The position numbers were made by a program, and so were the translations under genes. From positions 372,001 to 436,000 of the forward strand of contig CAWEWH010000005.1 in assembly GCA_963812775.1 (NCBI GenBank): a stretch of 64,000 bases of DNA, read 5' to 3'. The stretch is from CAWEWH01 sp963812775 (GTDB lineage Bacteria; Pseudomonadota; Alphaproteobacteria; Rhizobiales; Beijerinckiaceae). The notes under the pieces were generated by a model. That model had not been told where the DNA came from and ran no database searches. It saw nothing but the letters and a program-made list of their open reading frames with translations. Below, in pieces: positions 42,499 through 51,096 of the stretch (the first letter of the stretch is position 1; every line of letters begins with the position of its first letter).

Positions 42499-43821
42499 AT
42501 GACACCCCTCATGCTTGGCGTGCGCGCCATTCTCGTGGCCGCCGCCTTGGCGGCACTGAACGCCGCGGCCGAGAGCGCCGACGACAAGAGCCGGGCGCTG
42601 ACCGAGGCCTACAATGCGTCGGGCCGGGCGCTGTTCGGCCGCCTCGCCGCGACGCCGGGCAATCTCGTCATCTCGCCCTATTCGATCGGCATCGCCATGG
42701 ACATGGCGCTCGCCGGGGCGCGTGGCGAGACGGAGACCGAGATGGTGCTGGTGCTGAAGCACCGCTTGGGGCGCGGCGCCCGCGCCGACGCGGCAGCCGC
42801 GCTCGCGGCGGCGCTTGACGCGTCCGCCAAAGATTGCCGCGGCCCCGAGGACAAGGTGGCGGCCGCCGACGCTGCGCCCGTCCCCGCCGAGGACGTCAAG
42901 CAAGCGCGCCCGTCCGGCGGCGACACGCCGGCCGACAAGGGCGGTTGCCTGAAGCTCGCCGTCGCCAACGGGCTGTTCGTCAAGGCCGGGCCGGTCGCCG
43001 CAAGCTACAGCGAGCTGCTGAAGTCAAAATACGCGGCGGCCTTGTTCACCGACGCCAAGCTCGAGGACATCAACGGCTTCGTGGCGCAGAAGACCGAAGG
43101 CAAGATCGAGCGCGTCCTCGAGCGGCTCGACCCCAGCGCCTCGGCGGTCCTGGTCAACGCCATCTATTACAACGCGCCGTGGGCCGCCCCCTTCGACAAG
43201 CGCATGACGATGGACGGCGACTTCCATGTCACGGCCACCGACACCGCCTCGGTGCCGACGATGCGCAAGACGAGCAATTTTTCGGTGGCGGGCGGCCAGG
43301 GCTATCGCGCCATCCGCCTGCCCTACGGGGCGGCGGCCCTCGGCATGGTGATCGTGCTGCCCGAGGCGGTCGATGGCCTCGCCAAGGTGGCCGAGGGGCT
43401 CGACCCCAAGCGCCAGGCGGAACTCTTCGCGGCGCTCAGGGCCAAGAAGCCCGAGCCGGTCGACTTGACGCTGCCGCGTTTCAAGATCGCCTCGAAGGCC
43501 GACCTCGTCGGCCCCTTCGCCAAGCTCGGCATGAAGCTCGCCTTCAGCGACGCGAAGGCGGATTTCAGCGCCATGACGGGTCGCAAGGATGCGGTGCGCA
43601 TTTCGCAGATCGAGCATCGCGCCGTCCTCGAAGTGAGCGAGGAAGGCACCGAGGCGGCGGCCGCCACAGCGGTCGAAATGCTCAAGCGCAATTTCAAGGT
43701 CGAGCCCGAGCGCCTCGCCTTCAAGGTCGACCGGCCGTTCCTGATCTATGTGGTGGACGATGCGACCGGCGCCGTCCTGTTCCAGGGACGCGTTGCCGAC
43801 CCGCGCGAACCGCGGGCTTAG
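42499..43821 (+). CDS. Secreted serpin (serine protease inhibitor)
   Basis: This 440-residue serpin has a signal peptide (MTPLMLGVRAILVAAALAAL ... AAAE). Family pieces are NLVISPYSIGIAMDMALAGA, NGLFVKAG, VLVNAIYYNAPWAAPFD and LPRFKI. The signature FKVDRPFLIYV lies at 408-418. The hinge EEGTEAAAATA (381-391) has Gly at P15, Thr at P14 and Ala at P12-P9, the pattern of inhibitory serpins. Counting from the hinge puts P1 at Arg397 (LKR-N), so a trypsin-like target is expected. A low-complexity insert (about 106-150) is bounded by Cys113 and Cys150. GGGAGA precedes the ATG. It is convergent with the receiver gene, with overlapping stops. Confidence 0.9.
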   Translation: MTPLMLGVRAILVAAALAALNAAAESADDKSRALTEAYNASGRALFGRLAATPGNLVISPYSIGIAMDMALAGARGETETEMVLVLKHRLGRGARADAAAALAAALDASAKDCRGPEDKVAAADAAPVPAEDVKQARPSGGDTPADKGGCLKLAVANGLFVKAGPVAASYSELLKSKYAAALFTDAKLEDINGFVAQKTEGKIERVLERLDPSASAVLVNAIYYNAPWAAPFDKRMTMDGDFHVTATDTASVPTMRKTSNFSVAGGQGYRAIRLPYGAAALGMVIVLPEAVDGLAKVAEGLDPKRQAELFAALRAKKPEPVDLTLPRFKIASKADLVGPFAKLGMKLAFSDAKADFSAMTGRKDAVRISQIEHRAVLEVSEEGTEAAAATAVEMLKRNFKVEPERLAFKVDRPFLIYVVDDATGAVLFQGRVADPREPRA

Positions 43822-44213
43822 CTCGCCGGCGGCTGCTCGACGCTGCGGGCCGCGGTGAGCACGTCGAGCACCCGCCACGGCTTCGGCATGTAGGTGGCGG
43901 CCTTCGGCAGCCGCTCGAGATGCATGGCCGCGGCGTCGACGCCGGACGTGATCAGCAGCCGGGTAGCCGGCCACAGCTTGGCGGCGACGCGGGCGAGATC
44001 AATGCCGTCCATGAGGCCGGCAAGGCGGATGTCGGCGAAGATCAGCGCCACGTCGGCGCCGTTGCGCTCCATGAAGCCGACGGCGCCCTCGGCGCTCTCG
44101 ACTTGCGCCACCTCGAAGCCCGCCTCCTCGAAAACCGTCGCGGCAAGCGCACTCACGCGCGGCTCGTCCTCGACGATCAGGGCAATGCGACGGTGGGGTT
44201 CAGCGCTGCTCAT
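43818..44213 (-). CDS. Single-domain response regulator (receiver only)
   Basis: This 131-residue CheY-like receiver has the acidic pair E15/D16 (ALIVEDEPRV), phospho-acceptor Asp61 (LIFADIRLAG), Ser90 (LLITSGVD) and Lys111 (YMPKPW). There is no output domain, so it acts through a partner. The preceding NepR-like gene overlaps it by 14 bp, so the pair is cotranslated. Its stop codon overlaps the serpin stop from the other strand. The start at MSSAEPHRRIAL was chosen; an upstream extension has no family sequence. Confidence 0.88.
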   Translation of the reverse strand: MSSAEPHRRIALIVEDEPRVSALAATVFEEAGFEVAQVESAEGAVGFMERNGADVALIFADIRLAGLMDGIDLARVAAKLWPATRLLITSGVDAAAMHLERLPKAATYMPKPWRVLDVLTAARSVEQPPAS

Positions 44214-44412
44214 CTTGCTCCCCGTCGTCGGCGACGTCCGTGTTGGCGATGTCCTCAAGCTGACGCAGAAGCTGGTCGAGGTCGGGCGGCACAGGCTCGT
44301 GCAGCAGGCGCGAATGGGTCTCAGCAATGGCGCGGCCTAACGCGAGGAGCACGAGCGCGTCGCTCCAATCCCCTTCATTCGGCGACCATTGCTGGGCGAC
44401 CGGGTTGGTCAT
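44200..44412 (-). CDS. NepR-like small protein (candidate anti-sigma factor)
   Basis: This 70-residue acidic protein has a central helix region GRAIAETHSRLLHEPVPPDL (26-45), continuing DQLLRQLEDI. NepR anti-sigma factors of the alphaproteobacterial general stress response share the pattern of a helix, E-PVP-D/P and LLRQL-D/E. The ends differ from classic NepR. The good ribosome site AGGAGGCAGCG precedes the ATG. It is cotranslated with a receiver domain, whereas classic NepR sits with a sigma-like PhyR. Assignment as NepR-like is inference from one motif. Confidence 0.5.
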   Translation of the reverse strand: MTNPVAQQWSPNEGDWSDALVLLALGRAIAETHSRLLHEPVPPDLDQLLRQLEDIANTDVADDGEQDEQR

Positions 44413-44512
44413 CGCTGCCTCCTGTTCGACACGCCTCCGCAGTTTTTCGGTTGGTTTCTTGATCACTTTTGAGTCAATTCTTCGGGCGCATGCACCTGCC
44501 CGAACTTGGCTT

Positions 44513-44537
44513 AACACTTGTAAAGCGATTTAGTTTC
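44513..44537 (-). promoter_or_regulatory. ECF-sigma-like promoter of the NepR-like/receiver pair (weak)
   Basis: On the minus strand GAAAC (44537-44533) is followed by 17 nt and GTT (44515-44513), about 100 bp before the NepR-like start. The EcfG-type consensus is GGAAC-N16/17-GTT, so this is a one-mismatch -35 with a short -10. It is suggestive only because of the genes behind it. Confidence 0.25.
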
Positions 44538-45387
44538 ACCCGGAGCTTGGCCGTCGGTTCTCGTAGAGCCCGTCGGCCCGCGGGATGCCGGCCGAGGCCG
44601 TGGTGCCGGCGTCGACCGGCAGGATGACGCCGGTCAGCCAGCGCGCGTCGTCGGACGCGAGATAGAGGACGGCGGCGCCGATGTCCCAGCCGCTCCCCTC
44701 TGTCTGCAGGAGCGAGCGCTGCCGGCGTGCCTCGCGCTGCTTGTCCGACATGCCGGCCGCGTAAACCATGGGCGTATAGACCATGCCGGGGCAGATGCAG
44801 TTGACGCGGATGCCATCCCTGCCGTGGTGGGTCGCCATGGCCCGCGTCATGTTGACGACGGCGCCTTTCGAGGTGGGATAGAGCAGCGCCGGATGGCCGC
44901 CGCGGATGCCGGCCACCGACGCGAGGTTGATGATCGCGCCGCCCTTCTGCTTGACCATCTCGGGGATGGCGAACTTTGCCATCAGCATCATCGACGTGAC
45001 GTTGACGAGGAGGCCGTGGTTCCATTGCTCGAGCTCGACCTCGAGCGCGGTGCCGGGCGCGCCGCCGATGCCGACATTGTTGACGAGCACGTCGAGCCGT
45101 CCGAAGCGCTTCACCGTCTCGGCGACGATGCGCCGGCAATCCTCGGGCTTGGTCACGTCGGCGATCACCACCTGGGCGGTGCCGCCCTCGTCCTTGATCA
45201 TCGCCTCGGTGCGCTTCACCCATTCCGCGTTGGTGTCGACCAGGGTCACCTTGGCGCCGACGCGGGCAAGCAGCACCGCGGCGGCCCGGCCGTTGCCGAT
45301 GCCGTCGGCGCGCGATCCCGCGCCGGTGACGATCGCCCCCTTGTCCTTGAGCCCGCGATGGCTTTGTGCGTAGGCCGTTGCGTCCAT
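44536..45387 (-). CDS. Short-chain dehydrogenase/reductase
   Basis: This 283-residue classical SDR has the NAD(P) site AIVTGAGSRADGIGNGRAAA (the glycine motif carries extra residues), NNVGIGGAPG, and catalytic Ser in INLASVAGIRG with YPTSK as the YxxxK pair. RVNCICPGMVYTPMV and LPVDAGTTASAG are usual C-terminal parts. The N-terminal start MDATAYAQSHRG follows GGGGGC as a weak ribosome site. Substrate unknown. It is co-directional with the glutamine amidotransferase gene upstream. Confidence 0.9.
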   Translation of the reverse strand: MDATAYAQSHRGLKDKGAIVTGAGSRADGIGNGRAAAVLLARVGAKVTLVDTNAEWVKRTEAMIKDEGGTAQVVIADVTKPEDCRRIVAETVKRFGRLDVLVNNVGIGGAPGTALEVELEQWNHGLLVNVTSMMLMAKFAIPEMVKQKGGAIINLASVAGIRGGHPALLYPTSKGAVVNMTRAMATHHGRDGIRVNCICPGMVYTPMVYAAGMSDKQREARRQRSLLQTEGSGWDIGAAVLYLASDDARWLTGVILPVDAGTTASAGIPRADGLYENRRPSSG

Positions 45388-45461
45388 GTGCGCCCCCTGT
45401 TGGTTCGGGGCGATTGTAGGCGCGTTCGGCGGAATGAAAAAATGTTCGCGCCGCGGACCGA

Positions 45462-46232
45462 TCACGCCCCGGCGAGGGCCGGCAGATGCGGCTGCGGGTC
45501 TTGCGCCAGCCAGTGATCGAGGAAGGAGGTGAGCCACGTCGCCACGGCCGGATCATGCATGAAGCGGCCTTCATGGTGCTGGCGCGGCGGCTGCGCGCCC
45601 GGCATCTTGAGGCGCTCCGCCCCGTGCGTCGTCCAGCGATACACCATGGCGTGCGTCACTTCCGGATGGAACTGGATGCCGAAGGCCGCGTGACCGGCGC
45701 GGATGGCCTGCACCGGGAAGTCGTCGCCGGTGGCCAGCGCCACCGCGCCCTTGGGGCAATCGAAGCCCTCGCGGTGCCAGTGATAGACGTAAGACGGCCA
45801 GGGCGCGTCCGCGTCCCGCGCCAAGGCATGGCCGGCCGCCGTCGGCTTGATCGGGTAATAGCCGATCTCGGCGCGGCCGTCGCAATGCGGGCCGACCGTG
45901 CCGCCGAGATGCTTCACCAGCATCTGGGCGCCGAGGCAGAGCCCGAAGTAAGGCTTGTTCTCCTTCAGCGGCACGCCGATCCAGTCGATCTCGCGCTTCA
46001 GCCAGTCGTCATTGTCGTTGACGCTCATCGGGCCGCCGAAAACGACGACGCCGGCATGCAGCTCCAAGGTCTGCGGCAGCTCGTCGCCGAAGCGGGGCCG
46101 GCGGATGTCGAGGCCATGGCCGCGCTCGACCAGGAAGCGGCCGACGCGGCCCGGCGTCGAGTGCTCGCCGTGCAGCACAACGAGGACCGGCCGCCTGACG
46201 CAATGAACCGACATGTTCACCGGAATGTTCAT
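45462..46232 (-). CDS. Class I glutamine amidotransferase-like protein
   Basis: This 256-residue protein of the GMP-synthase-type GATase family has VVVFGGPMSVNDNDDWLKRE, the nucleophile elbow PYFGLCLGAQMLVKHLGG, and the His-Glu pair in FGIQFHPEVTHAM. All three catalytic residues are present. Stand-alone members process gamma-glutamyl compounds or transfer amide nitrogen; the partner here is unknown. The start at MNIPVNMSVHC has AAGG upstream; a second Met six codons on is possible. Confidence 0.88.
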   Translation of the reverse strand: MNIPVNMSVHCVRRPVLVVLHGEHSTPGRVGRFLVERGHGLDIRRPRFGDELPQTLELHAGVVVFGGPMSVNDNDDWLKREIDWIGVPLKENKPYFGLCLGAQMLVKHLGGTVGPHCDGRAEIGYYPIKPTAAGHALARDADAPWPSYVYHWHREGFDCPKGAVALATGDDFPVQAIRAGHAAFGIQFHPEVTHAMVYRWTTHGAERLKMPGAQPPRQHHEGRFMHDPAVATWLTSFLDHWLAQDPQPHLPALAGA

Positions 46233-46710
46233 CGCAACCTTCGCTCGACTATCCAGCGCCGGAAACTCCGGTGCAAGGATCGCGCCGCTCGCGCCGCGGG
46301 CCCTGCCAGTAAAAAGCGCTTTCGCGGCCCCGGATGTGTCGGGCCGCACGCTTCGCCATGACCGCCCAAGTGTTGAAGGCAAAGCTTGAGAAAAGGTGAG
46401 CGGAAAAGAATTTGCAACGGCTACGCGCGTTTGATGTTGCCGTCGTAATGGCGGCCGTGATCGCGGCAACGAAGCTCGCAAAACGCGCGCCCGTCCTTTG
46501 ACAGTGCTGCGCCAACATGCCACGCTGCCCGTCCTGGGGGGCTGAAAGTTCGTCACGCCGCTCGTCCAGCGGCAACAACAAAAACAACAACGACCAGAGG
46601 CAAAGTCCCCCACACAATCTGTGCGATCGCCAGGCCCGTGCTCAAGCCGGGCGAGCCGCAGTCGCGTGGTCCGTGCGCCAGTTTGGCTGGCCAAAAGGGA
46701 GGACTGACAA
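46233..46710. other. Non-coding gap between divergent amidotransferase and TRAP genes
   Basis: These 478 bp hold both divergent promoters. I see no gene; open frames here lack ribosome sites and family sequence. A short A/C-rich stretch (46568-46596) stands out in composition. No clear dyad was found. Confidence 0.5.
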
Positions 46711-47784
46711 ATGTCGAGAAGCCTGAAGCAGCTGGCGGTCTTGAGCGCATGCGCCCTCACCGTCTCATTGTTCGCCAATGCGGCGAGCGCCCAGGAGCGC
46801 GTTCGCTGGAAAATGCAGAGCGCCTTTGCGAGCTCGCTGCCGCACCTTGGCGCTTCGGGAGTGCGCTTCTCGAAGGACATCGAGCGCATGTCGGGGGGCA
46901 AGTTCGAGGTGAAGTTCTTCGAGCCCGGCGCGCTTATTCCGCCGCTCGAATGTTTCGACGCGGTCTCCAGGGGATCGATCGAGGCATGTTGGACAACCCC
47001 CGGCTATCACACCGGCAAATATCCGTCGCTGGCCTTCTTCACGACGGTGCCGTTCGGACCGGGGTTCGGCGAGTTCCTGGCTTGGAAGTGGTTCGGCGGC
47101 GGCAACAAGCTGCGCGACGAGATCTACGCCAAGCACGATCTCGTGGCCGTCGACTGCTTCTGCATCGGCCCCGAGACCTCAGGCTGGTTCCGAAGTGAGA
47201 TCAAATCCATCGACGAGCTGAAGGGCCTGAAGATGCGCTTCTTCGGGCTCGGCGCCCAGGTGATGCAGAAGCTCGGCGTCTCCACGCAGCTCCTGGCTGC
47301 CGCCGACATCTATCAGGCGCTGGAGCGCGGCGTCATCGACGCCACCGAGTTCTCGATGCCCAAGATGGACATCAATCTCGGCTTCCACCAGATCGCCAAG
47401 TTCAACTACTTCCCGGGCTGGCACCAGCAGGTCTCGTGCAGCGAGTTCCTGATGAACAAGAAAGCGTGGGATGCCCTGCCGGACCACTACAAGGCGATGA
47501 TCGAGGTGGCGGCGCAAGCCCAGGTGGCGGTCACCTATGCCGAGACGGAGGCCCAGCAATTCGAGGTGATGGCGGAGATGCGCGACAAGCACAAGGTGCA
47601 GATCAAGCGCTGGGACGACAAGACGCTCGCCGCTTTCGAGAAGGCCTGGCAGGAAGTGATCATCGAGGAGTCGGCGAAGGATGCGACCTTCAAGAAGGTC
47701 GCCGATCATTACGCCGACTTCCGCAAGAAGTACGCCATTTGGGGCGACTCGCAGGCGATGAAGCCGACCTACGCCGGCAATTGA
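46711..47784 (+). CDS. TRAP transporter substrate-binding protein (DctP family)
   Basis: This 357-residue periplasmic receptor has a signal peptide (SRSLKQLAVLSACALTVSLF ... ASA-Q). It has DctP-type parts such as SGGKFEVKFFEPGALIPPLE, CFDAVSRGSIEACWTTPGYH, the conserved Arg segment ELKGLKMRFFGLGAQVMQKL and GVIDATEFSMPKMDINLGFH. The YHTGKYPSLAFFTTVPFG region resembles receptors for 2-oxo or aromatic acids, but the ligand is not readable. GGGAGGACTGACAA precedes the ATG. It is followed by the fused membrane subunit. Confidence 0.93.
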   Translation: MSRSLKQLAVLSACALTVSLFANAASAQERVRWKMQSAFASSLPHLGASGVRFSKDIERMSGGKFEVKFFEPGALIPPLECFDAVSRGSIEACWTTPGYHTGKYPSLAFFTTVPFGPGFGEFLAWKWFGGGNKLRDEIYAKHDLVAVDCFCIGPETSGWFRSEIKSIDELKGLKMRFFGLGAQVMQKLGVSTQLLAAADIYQALERGVIDATEFSMPKMDINLGFHQIAKFNYFPGWHQQVSCSEFLMNKKAWDALPDHYKAMIEVAAQAQVAVTYAETEAQQFEVMAEMRDKHKVQIKRWDDKTLAAFEKAWQEVIIEESAKDATFKKVADHYADFRKKYAIWGDSQAMKPTYAGN

Positions 47785-47944
47785 GCGCCTGACGATCGGC
47801 CGGCGCGGCCGAGAGCTGCGCCGGTCTCCCGAGATTCTTTACTCCGGCGACACCGCGACCACGCTGCCGGCTCATGCGCTCTTCGGCCGGGGCGCAAACC
47901 GGTTCGACTTTCGCGCTGCCGGCAGACGCGACGAGGCGGACACC

Positions 47945-49906
47945 ATGGTGGCATTGCTGAGGCTCTCCGAAAGCATCCGCCGGCTGCTCGAGTGGATCGC
48001 GCTCGCATCCGGCTGGCTGATGGTGATCATGGCCTGCGTCACCACCTTCGACGTGGTCGCGCGCAAGTTCGGCGTCCAGCTCCCCTACACGAAGCTGCAG
48101 GAGCTGGAGTGGCACTTCCACGCCGCCATTTTCTCGCTGTGGATGGGCTATTGCTACACGATCAATGCGCATCCGCGCGTCGATTCCTTCACCGAGCGCA
48201 TGACCTATCGCAGCCGCGCCTGGATGGAGCTCGGCGGCTGCCTCATCCTGGCGCTGCCCTACGTGGCGCTGGTCGCCTATTACAGTCTGGATTTCGTCGC
48301 CCAGTCCTATCGGCTGGGCGAGCAGTCCGACAGCACGGTCGGCCTCACGCATCGCTGGATCATCAAGGGCATTTTCGCCGCCGGTCTGTGGCTCGTGGTG
48401 CTCGGCATCCTCAGCGTGCTGTTGCGCGTCATCGTCTTCCTGTTCGGCGATTTGCCGGAGCGGAAGGTAAATCTGCGGATCGGCCACGTCGTGTCCGAAC
48501 GTCTAGCGATCAGGGGGCTGCGCGTGCTCGACTGGCTGGCCGACTACCTCGCCCTGATCATGTTCGTGGCGATGTTCTTCTTCATCTTCCTCGGCTACCC
48601 CGTGGCCTACATCATGGGCGGGCTGGCGCTCGTCTTCGCGCTCCTCGGCACCTGGCTCGGCGTCTTCCGGATGATCGGCATATCCGACATCGTCTCGCGC
48701 ATGTGGGGCGGAGTCGCCAACGATCCGGTCCTGGCTTCGATTCCGATGTTCATCTTCATGGGCGCCATCCTGGAGCGATCCGGCTCCGCCAAGGCCATGC
48801 TCAGCGCCACCGAGGTGCTGCTGAAGTGGTGCCCCGGCGCGCTCGCCGTCGCCGTCATGGTGATGGGTACCATCCTGGCCGCGCCGATCGGCGTGGTGGG
48901 GGCGGCGGTCATCACGCTGTCGGTGATTGCGCTGCCGCAGATGCTGGCGGCGGGCTACGACAAGCGCCTCGCCATCGGCACCATCGCGTCGGCCGGCACG
49001 CTCGGCATTCTCATTCCGCCGGCCATCATGCTGGTGGTAATGGCCGAGATGTTGGCCACCTCGGCCGGCAACCTCTTCCTCGCCGCCATCATGCCGGGGT
49101 TCCTGCTCAGCGGTCTCTACCTCGTCTATATCATCGCGGTCGCCATCTTTAAGCCGGGCGCGGCCCCGAAGCTGCCGCCCGAATACGGGCCGCAGACGCG
49201 CGGCGAGTTCTGGTGGGCGCTCTGGAGCGGTCTCTTCCCGATGACGGCGCTGCTCGTCGTCGTGCTCGGCTCGATCTTCGCCGGCTGGGCAACGCCGACG
49301 GAAAGCGGCGCCGTGGGCGTCATCGGCTCCATGCTCATCGCAGCGCTCAACAATCGCCTGACCGTCAAGATGCTACGCGAGGCGATCTTCAACTCCTGCC
49401 GCGCCAACGGCCTCGTCTTCATGATCTTCCTTGGGGCGACCGGCTTCTCCTATGTGTTCCGGGTTCTCGGTGGCGACACCCTGATGGTCTCGACGCTCGC
49501 CTATTTCGGCATCGACACCAAGTGGGAGATGCTGACCTTCGTGATGGTGCTGATCTTCCTGCTCGGCTTCCCGTTCGAATGGATCGAGATCTGCCTCATC
49601 GTGCTGCCGGTCTTCGGCCCCATCCTGGCGAGGTACGATTTCACCGATCACATCGGCAGCAAGACCGCGCTGATGACCTGGTTCGGCACGCTGGTTGCGG
49701 TGAACCTGCAGACCGCGTTCATGACGCCGCCGTTCGGGGCGACGCTGTTCTACATGAAGGGCACCGCCCCGCCGGGCGTGACCATGACCGACGTGTTCAA
49801 GGCCATGTATCCGTTCGTCGCCCTGCAGGTCCTCGGCTTGATGCTGTGCATCTACTTCCCGAGCATCAGCCTGTGGCTGCCGCGACTGGCGGGCTTCCTG
49901 GAATAG
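47945..49906 (+). CDS. TRAP transporter fused permease (DctQ-DctM)
   Basis: This 653-residue membrane protein joins both TRAP permease parts. Residues about 1-185 are the DctQ domain (four helices, with ELEWHFHAAIFSLWMGYCYT). From about 195 on is the DctM domain with many helices, FIFMGAILERSGSAKAML, VGAAVITLSVIALPQMLAAG and NLQTAFMTPPFGATLFYMKG. The sodium-driven importer uses the receptor encoded 160 bp upstream. Fusion of Q and M is known in TRAP systems. Confidence 0.94.
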   Translation: MVALLRLSESIRRLLEWIALASGWLMVIMACVTTFDVVARKFGVQLPYTKLQELEWHFHAAIFSLWMGYCYTINAHPRVDSFTERMTYRSRAWMELGGCLILALPYVALVAYYSLDFVAQSYRLGEQSDSTVGLTHRWIIKGIFAAGLWLVVLGILSVLLRVIVFLFGDLPERKVNLRIGHVVSERLAIRGLRVLDWLADYLALIMFVAMFFFIFLGYPVAYIMGGLALVFALLGTWLGVFRMIGISDIVSRMWGGVANDPVLASIPMFIFMGAILERSGSAKAMLSATEVLLKWCPGALAVAVMVMGTILAAPIGVVGAAVITLSVIALPQMLAAGYDKRLAIGTIASAGTLGILIPPAIMLVVMAEMLATSAGNLFLAAIMPGFLLSGLYLVYIIAVAIFKPGAAPKLPPEYGPQTRGEFWWALWSGLFPMTALLVVVLGSIFAGWATPTESGAVGVIGSMLIAALNNRLTVKMLREAIFNSCRANGLVFMIFLGATGFSYVFRVLGGDTLMVSTLAYFGIDTKWEMLTFVMVLIFLLGFPFEWIEICLIVLPVFGPILARYDFTDHIGSKTALMTWFGTLVAVNLQTAFMTPPFGATLFYMKGTAPPGVTMTDVFKAMYPFVALQVLGLMLCIYFPSISLWLPRLAGFLE

Positions 49907-49910
49907 CGTT

Positions 49911-49934
49911 CGATCCGATTTTGAAACCGGATCG
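49911..49934 (+). terminator. Hairpin behind the TRAP permease gene
   Basis: CGATCCG and CGGATCG pair perfectly around a 10-nt loop, 5 bp after the stop codon. There is no T-run, so it may end or protect the transcript without being a classical terminator. Confidence 0.4.
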
Positions 49935-50247
49935 GCAAGCCGACTACACAAATAAATGGATGGACGAGTTTAACGTGCCAACAAAACACGAAGGGCCGTT
50001 ACCTGGCGCCGATCATTTGCGACCCCGAAAAATGGAGAACATGAAAGCGTCACGAGGTTGAGGTGAAGCGTGTTTAGGCACCTCAAAACGCCACATACAT
50101 GAATTGCGCTCAACGCATGACGGCGCAAAATTCATGCATTGAGCATGCAATTTCGCCTCGCAAGCGTGGGCGCTGCCACCTATCTGTAAAAGAAAAACGA
50201 TAGGGGGATTCGTCTAGGGAGAACAACACTCCGAAAAGGAGCCAACC
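49935..50247. other. Gene-free AT-richer gap before the small gene at 50248
   Basis: No gene is seen. The stretch is visibly poorer in G+C than the flanks. It contains a bulged hairpin, AAATTCATGC and GCATGCAATTT (near 50131-50156). It holds the promoter of the small gene that follows. Confidence 0.45.
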
Positions 50248-50469
50248 ATGGCGAACGTACTGACTTCTTGGGCCTCTTTTTCCGCCCTGACGACCAAGAA
50301 CCCTTCCTTCTTCGCTCGTTTTTTTCGCGCAACAATCGAATCCCGACAGCGGCAAGCGGACCTCGCGATCGAGCGATACCTTGCCCGCACGGGATACAAG
50401 TTGACCGACGACGTTGAGCGCGAGATCGAGCGACGGCTCTTCAAGTCAAATTTCACCTTAGTGCCATGA
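50248..50469 (+). CDS. Small hypothetical protein
   Basis: This 73-residue basic protein contains the helical stretch FFRATIESRQRQADLAIERY and LARTGYKLTDDVEREIERRL. Small proteins with ESRQRQA and LTD--ERE-ERR patterns are common in bradyrhizobia and have no known function. The ribosome site AAAAGGAGCCAACC before the ATG is strong, which supports expression. It lies in the AT-richer zone left of the tRNA-Thr islet. Confidence 0.65.
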   Translation: MANVLTSWASFSALTTKNPSFFARFFRATIESRQRQADLAIERYLARTGYKLTDDVEREIERRLFKSNFTLVP

Positions 50470-50664
50470 TCACGCCCGTCAGCATGCGTACGACGAGGAA
50501 GCTCACCCACTTTGCAAGCGAGTTCCTCGCAACGTAGCGCGAAGTGGAGCGGTTCCCTCGTGTACATCGCGGCCGAGCCGACGAGTAGCCAGGCGCCGCG
50601 AGGTCAGAAAACGTCGGTGCGCGAATTCAACGCGCACCGATCGGACCTGAGCGTCAGCGGTGTT

Positions 50665-50695
50665 TGTCGGGGAGAGGTCTGGTGCCGCGGAAGGG
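50665..50695. repeat. Left copy of 31-bp repeat of the tRNA-Thr 3' end
   Basis: This 31-bp stretch matches 52947-52977 at 30 positions, with 23 in a row. The right copy contains the last 16 bases of tRNA-Thr including CCA. This copy has no tRNA body. It is an att-like site 2282 bp from its mate. Confidence 0.75.
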
Positions 50696-50756
50696 CTCCA
50701 TCGACTTAACGAAGTTCCCCTCGCGCTTGCCCGGTGGCGGCAGGAAGAGGACTGTT

Positions 50757-51029
50757 CTAGGGCGGCGGTACCACGCTACGCCATCGCCACTTCTGCAGGA
50801 AATCACGCACCTCCCGATGCATGGTCCTCCATCGAGAAGGTGCGGCAACAGGTTCGCGAGCACGCGCCAGCAAGTCGGCGAGCTTCGCGGCAGAAAGCGA
50901 GACCGGCGTCTCCTTGCTGTGCGCTAGGCGAAAACGATTGCAGGATATGCAGCCGACGAAGCGGCGCTCGTCAGTGTCGTCGTAGGCGACTTGCGGTGTG
51001 CCGCACGAGCCGCACGGTACGCTTTCGTA
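50757..51029 (-). CDS. Small zinc-ribbon-like protein
   Basis: This open frame of 90 codons encodes MYESVPCGSCGTPQVAYDD and VGCISCNRFRLAHSK. The two CxxC pairs are 18 residues apart and fit a treble-clef or rubredoxin-like zinc site. The rest is basic and helical (REVRDFLQKWRWR). No clear ribosome site is seen, so the start is uncertain; a longer open frame reaches 51197 and would overlap the Crp/Fnr gene. It lies in the tRNA-Thr islet. Confidence 0.45.
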   Translation of the reverse strand, partial: YESVPCGSCGTPQVAYDDTDERRFVGCISCNRFRLAHSKETPVSLSAAKLADLLARAREPVAAPSRWRTMHREVRDFLQKWRWRSVVPPP

Positions 51030-51096
51030 CATTGAGCAGAATAGCGCCCGCTGCGTTCCAAAGACAAGCGTTTTGCTGCCGTCTAGGTGACGCTCT

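Noticed and set aside
50512..50709. Open frame of 65 codons left of the tRNA-Thr islet
   Set aside because: No ribosome site, no conserved sequence, and it runs through the att-like repeat.
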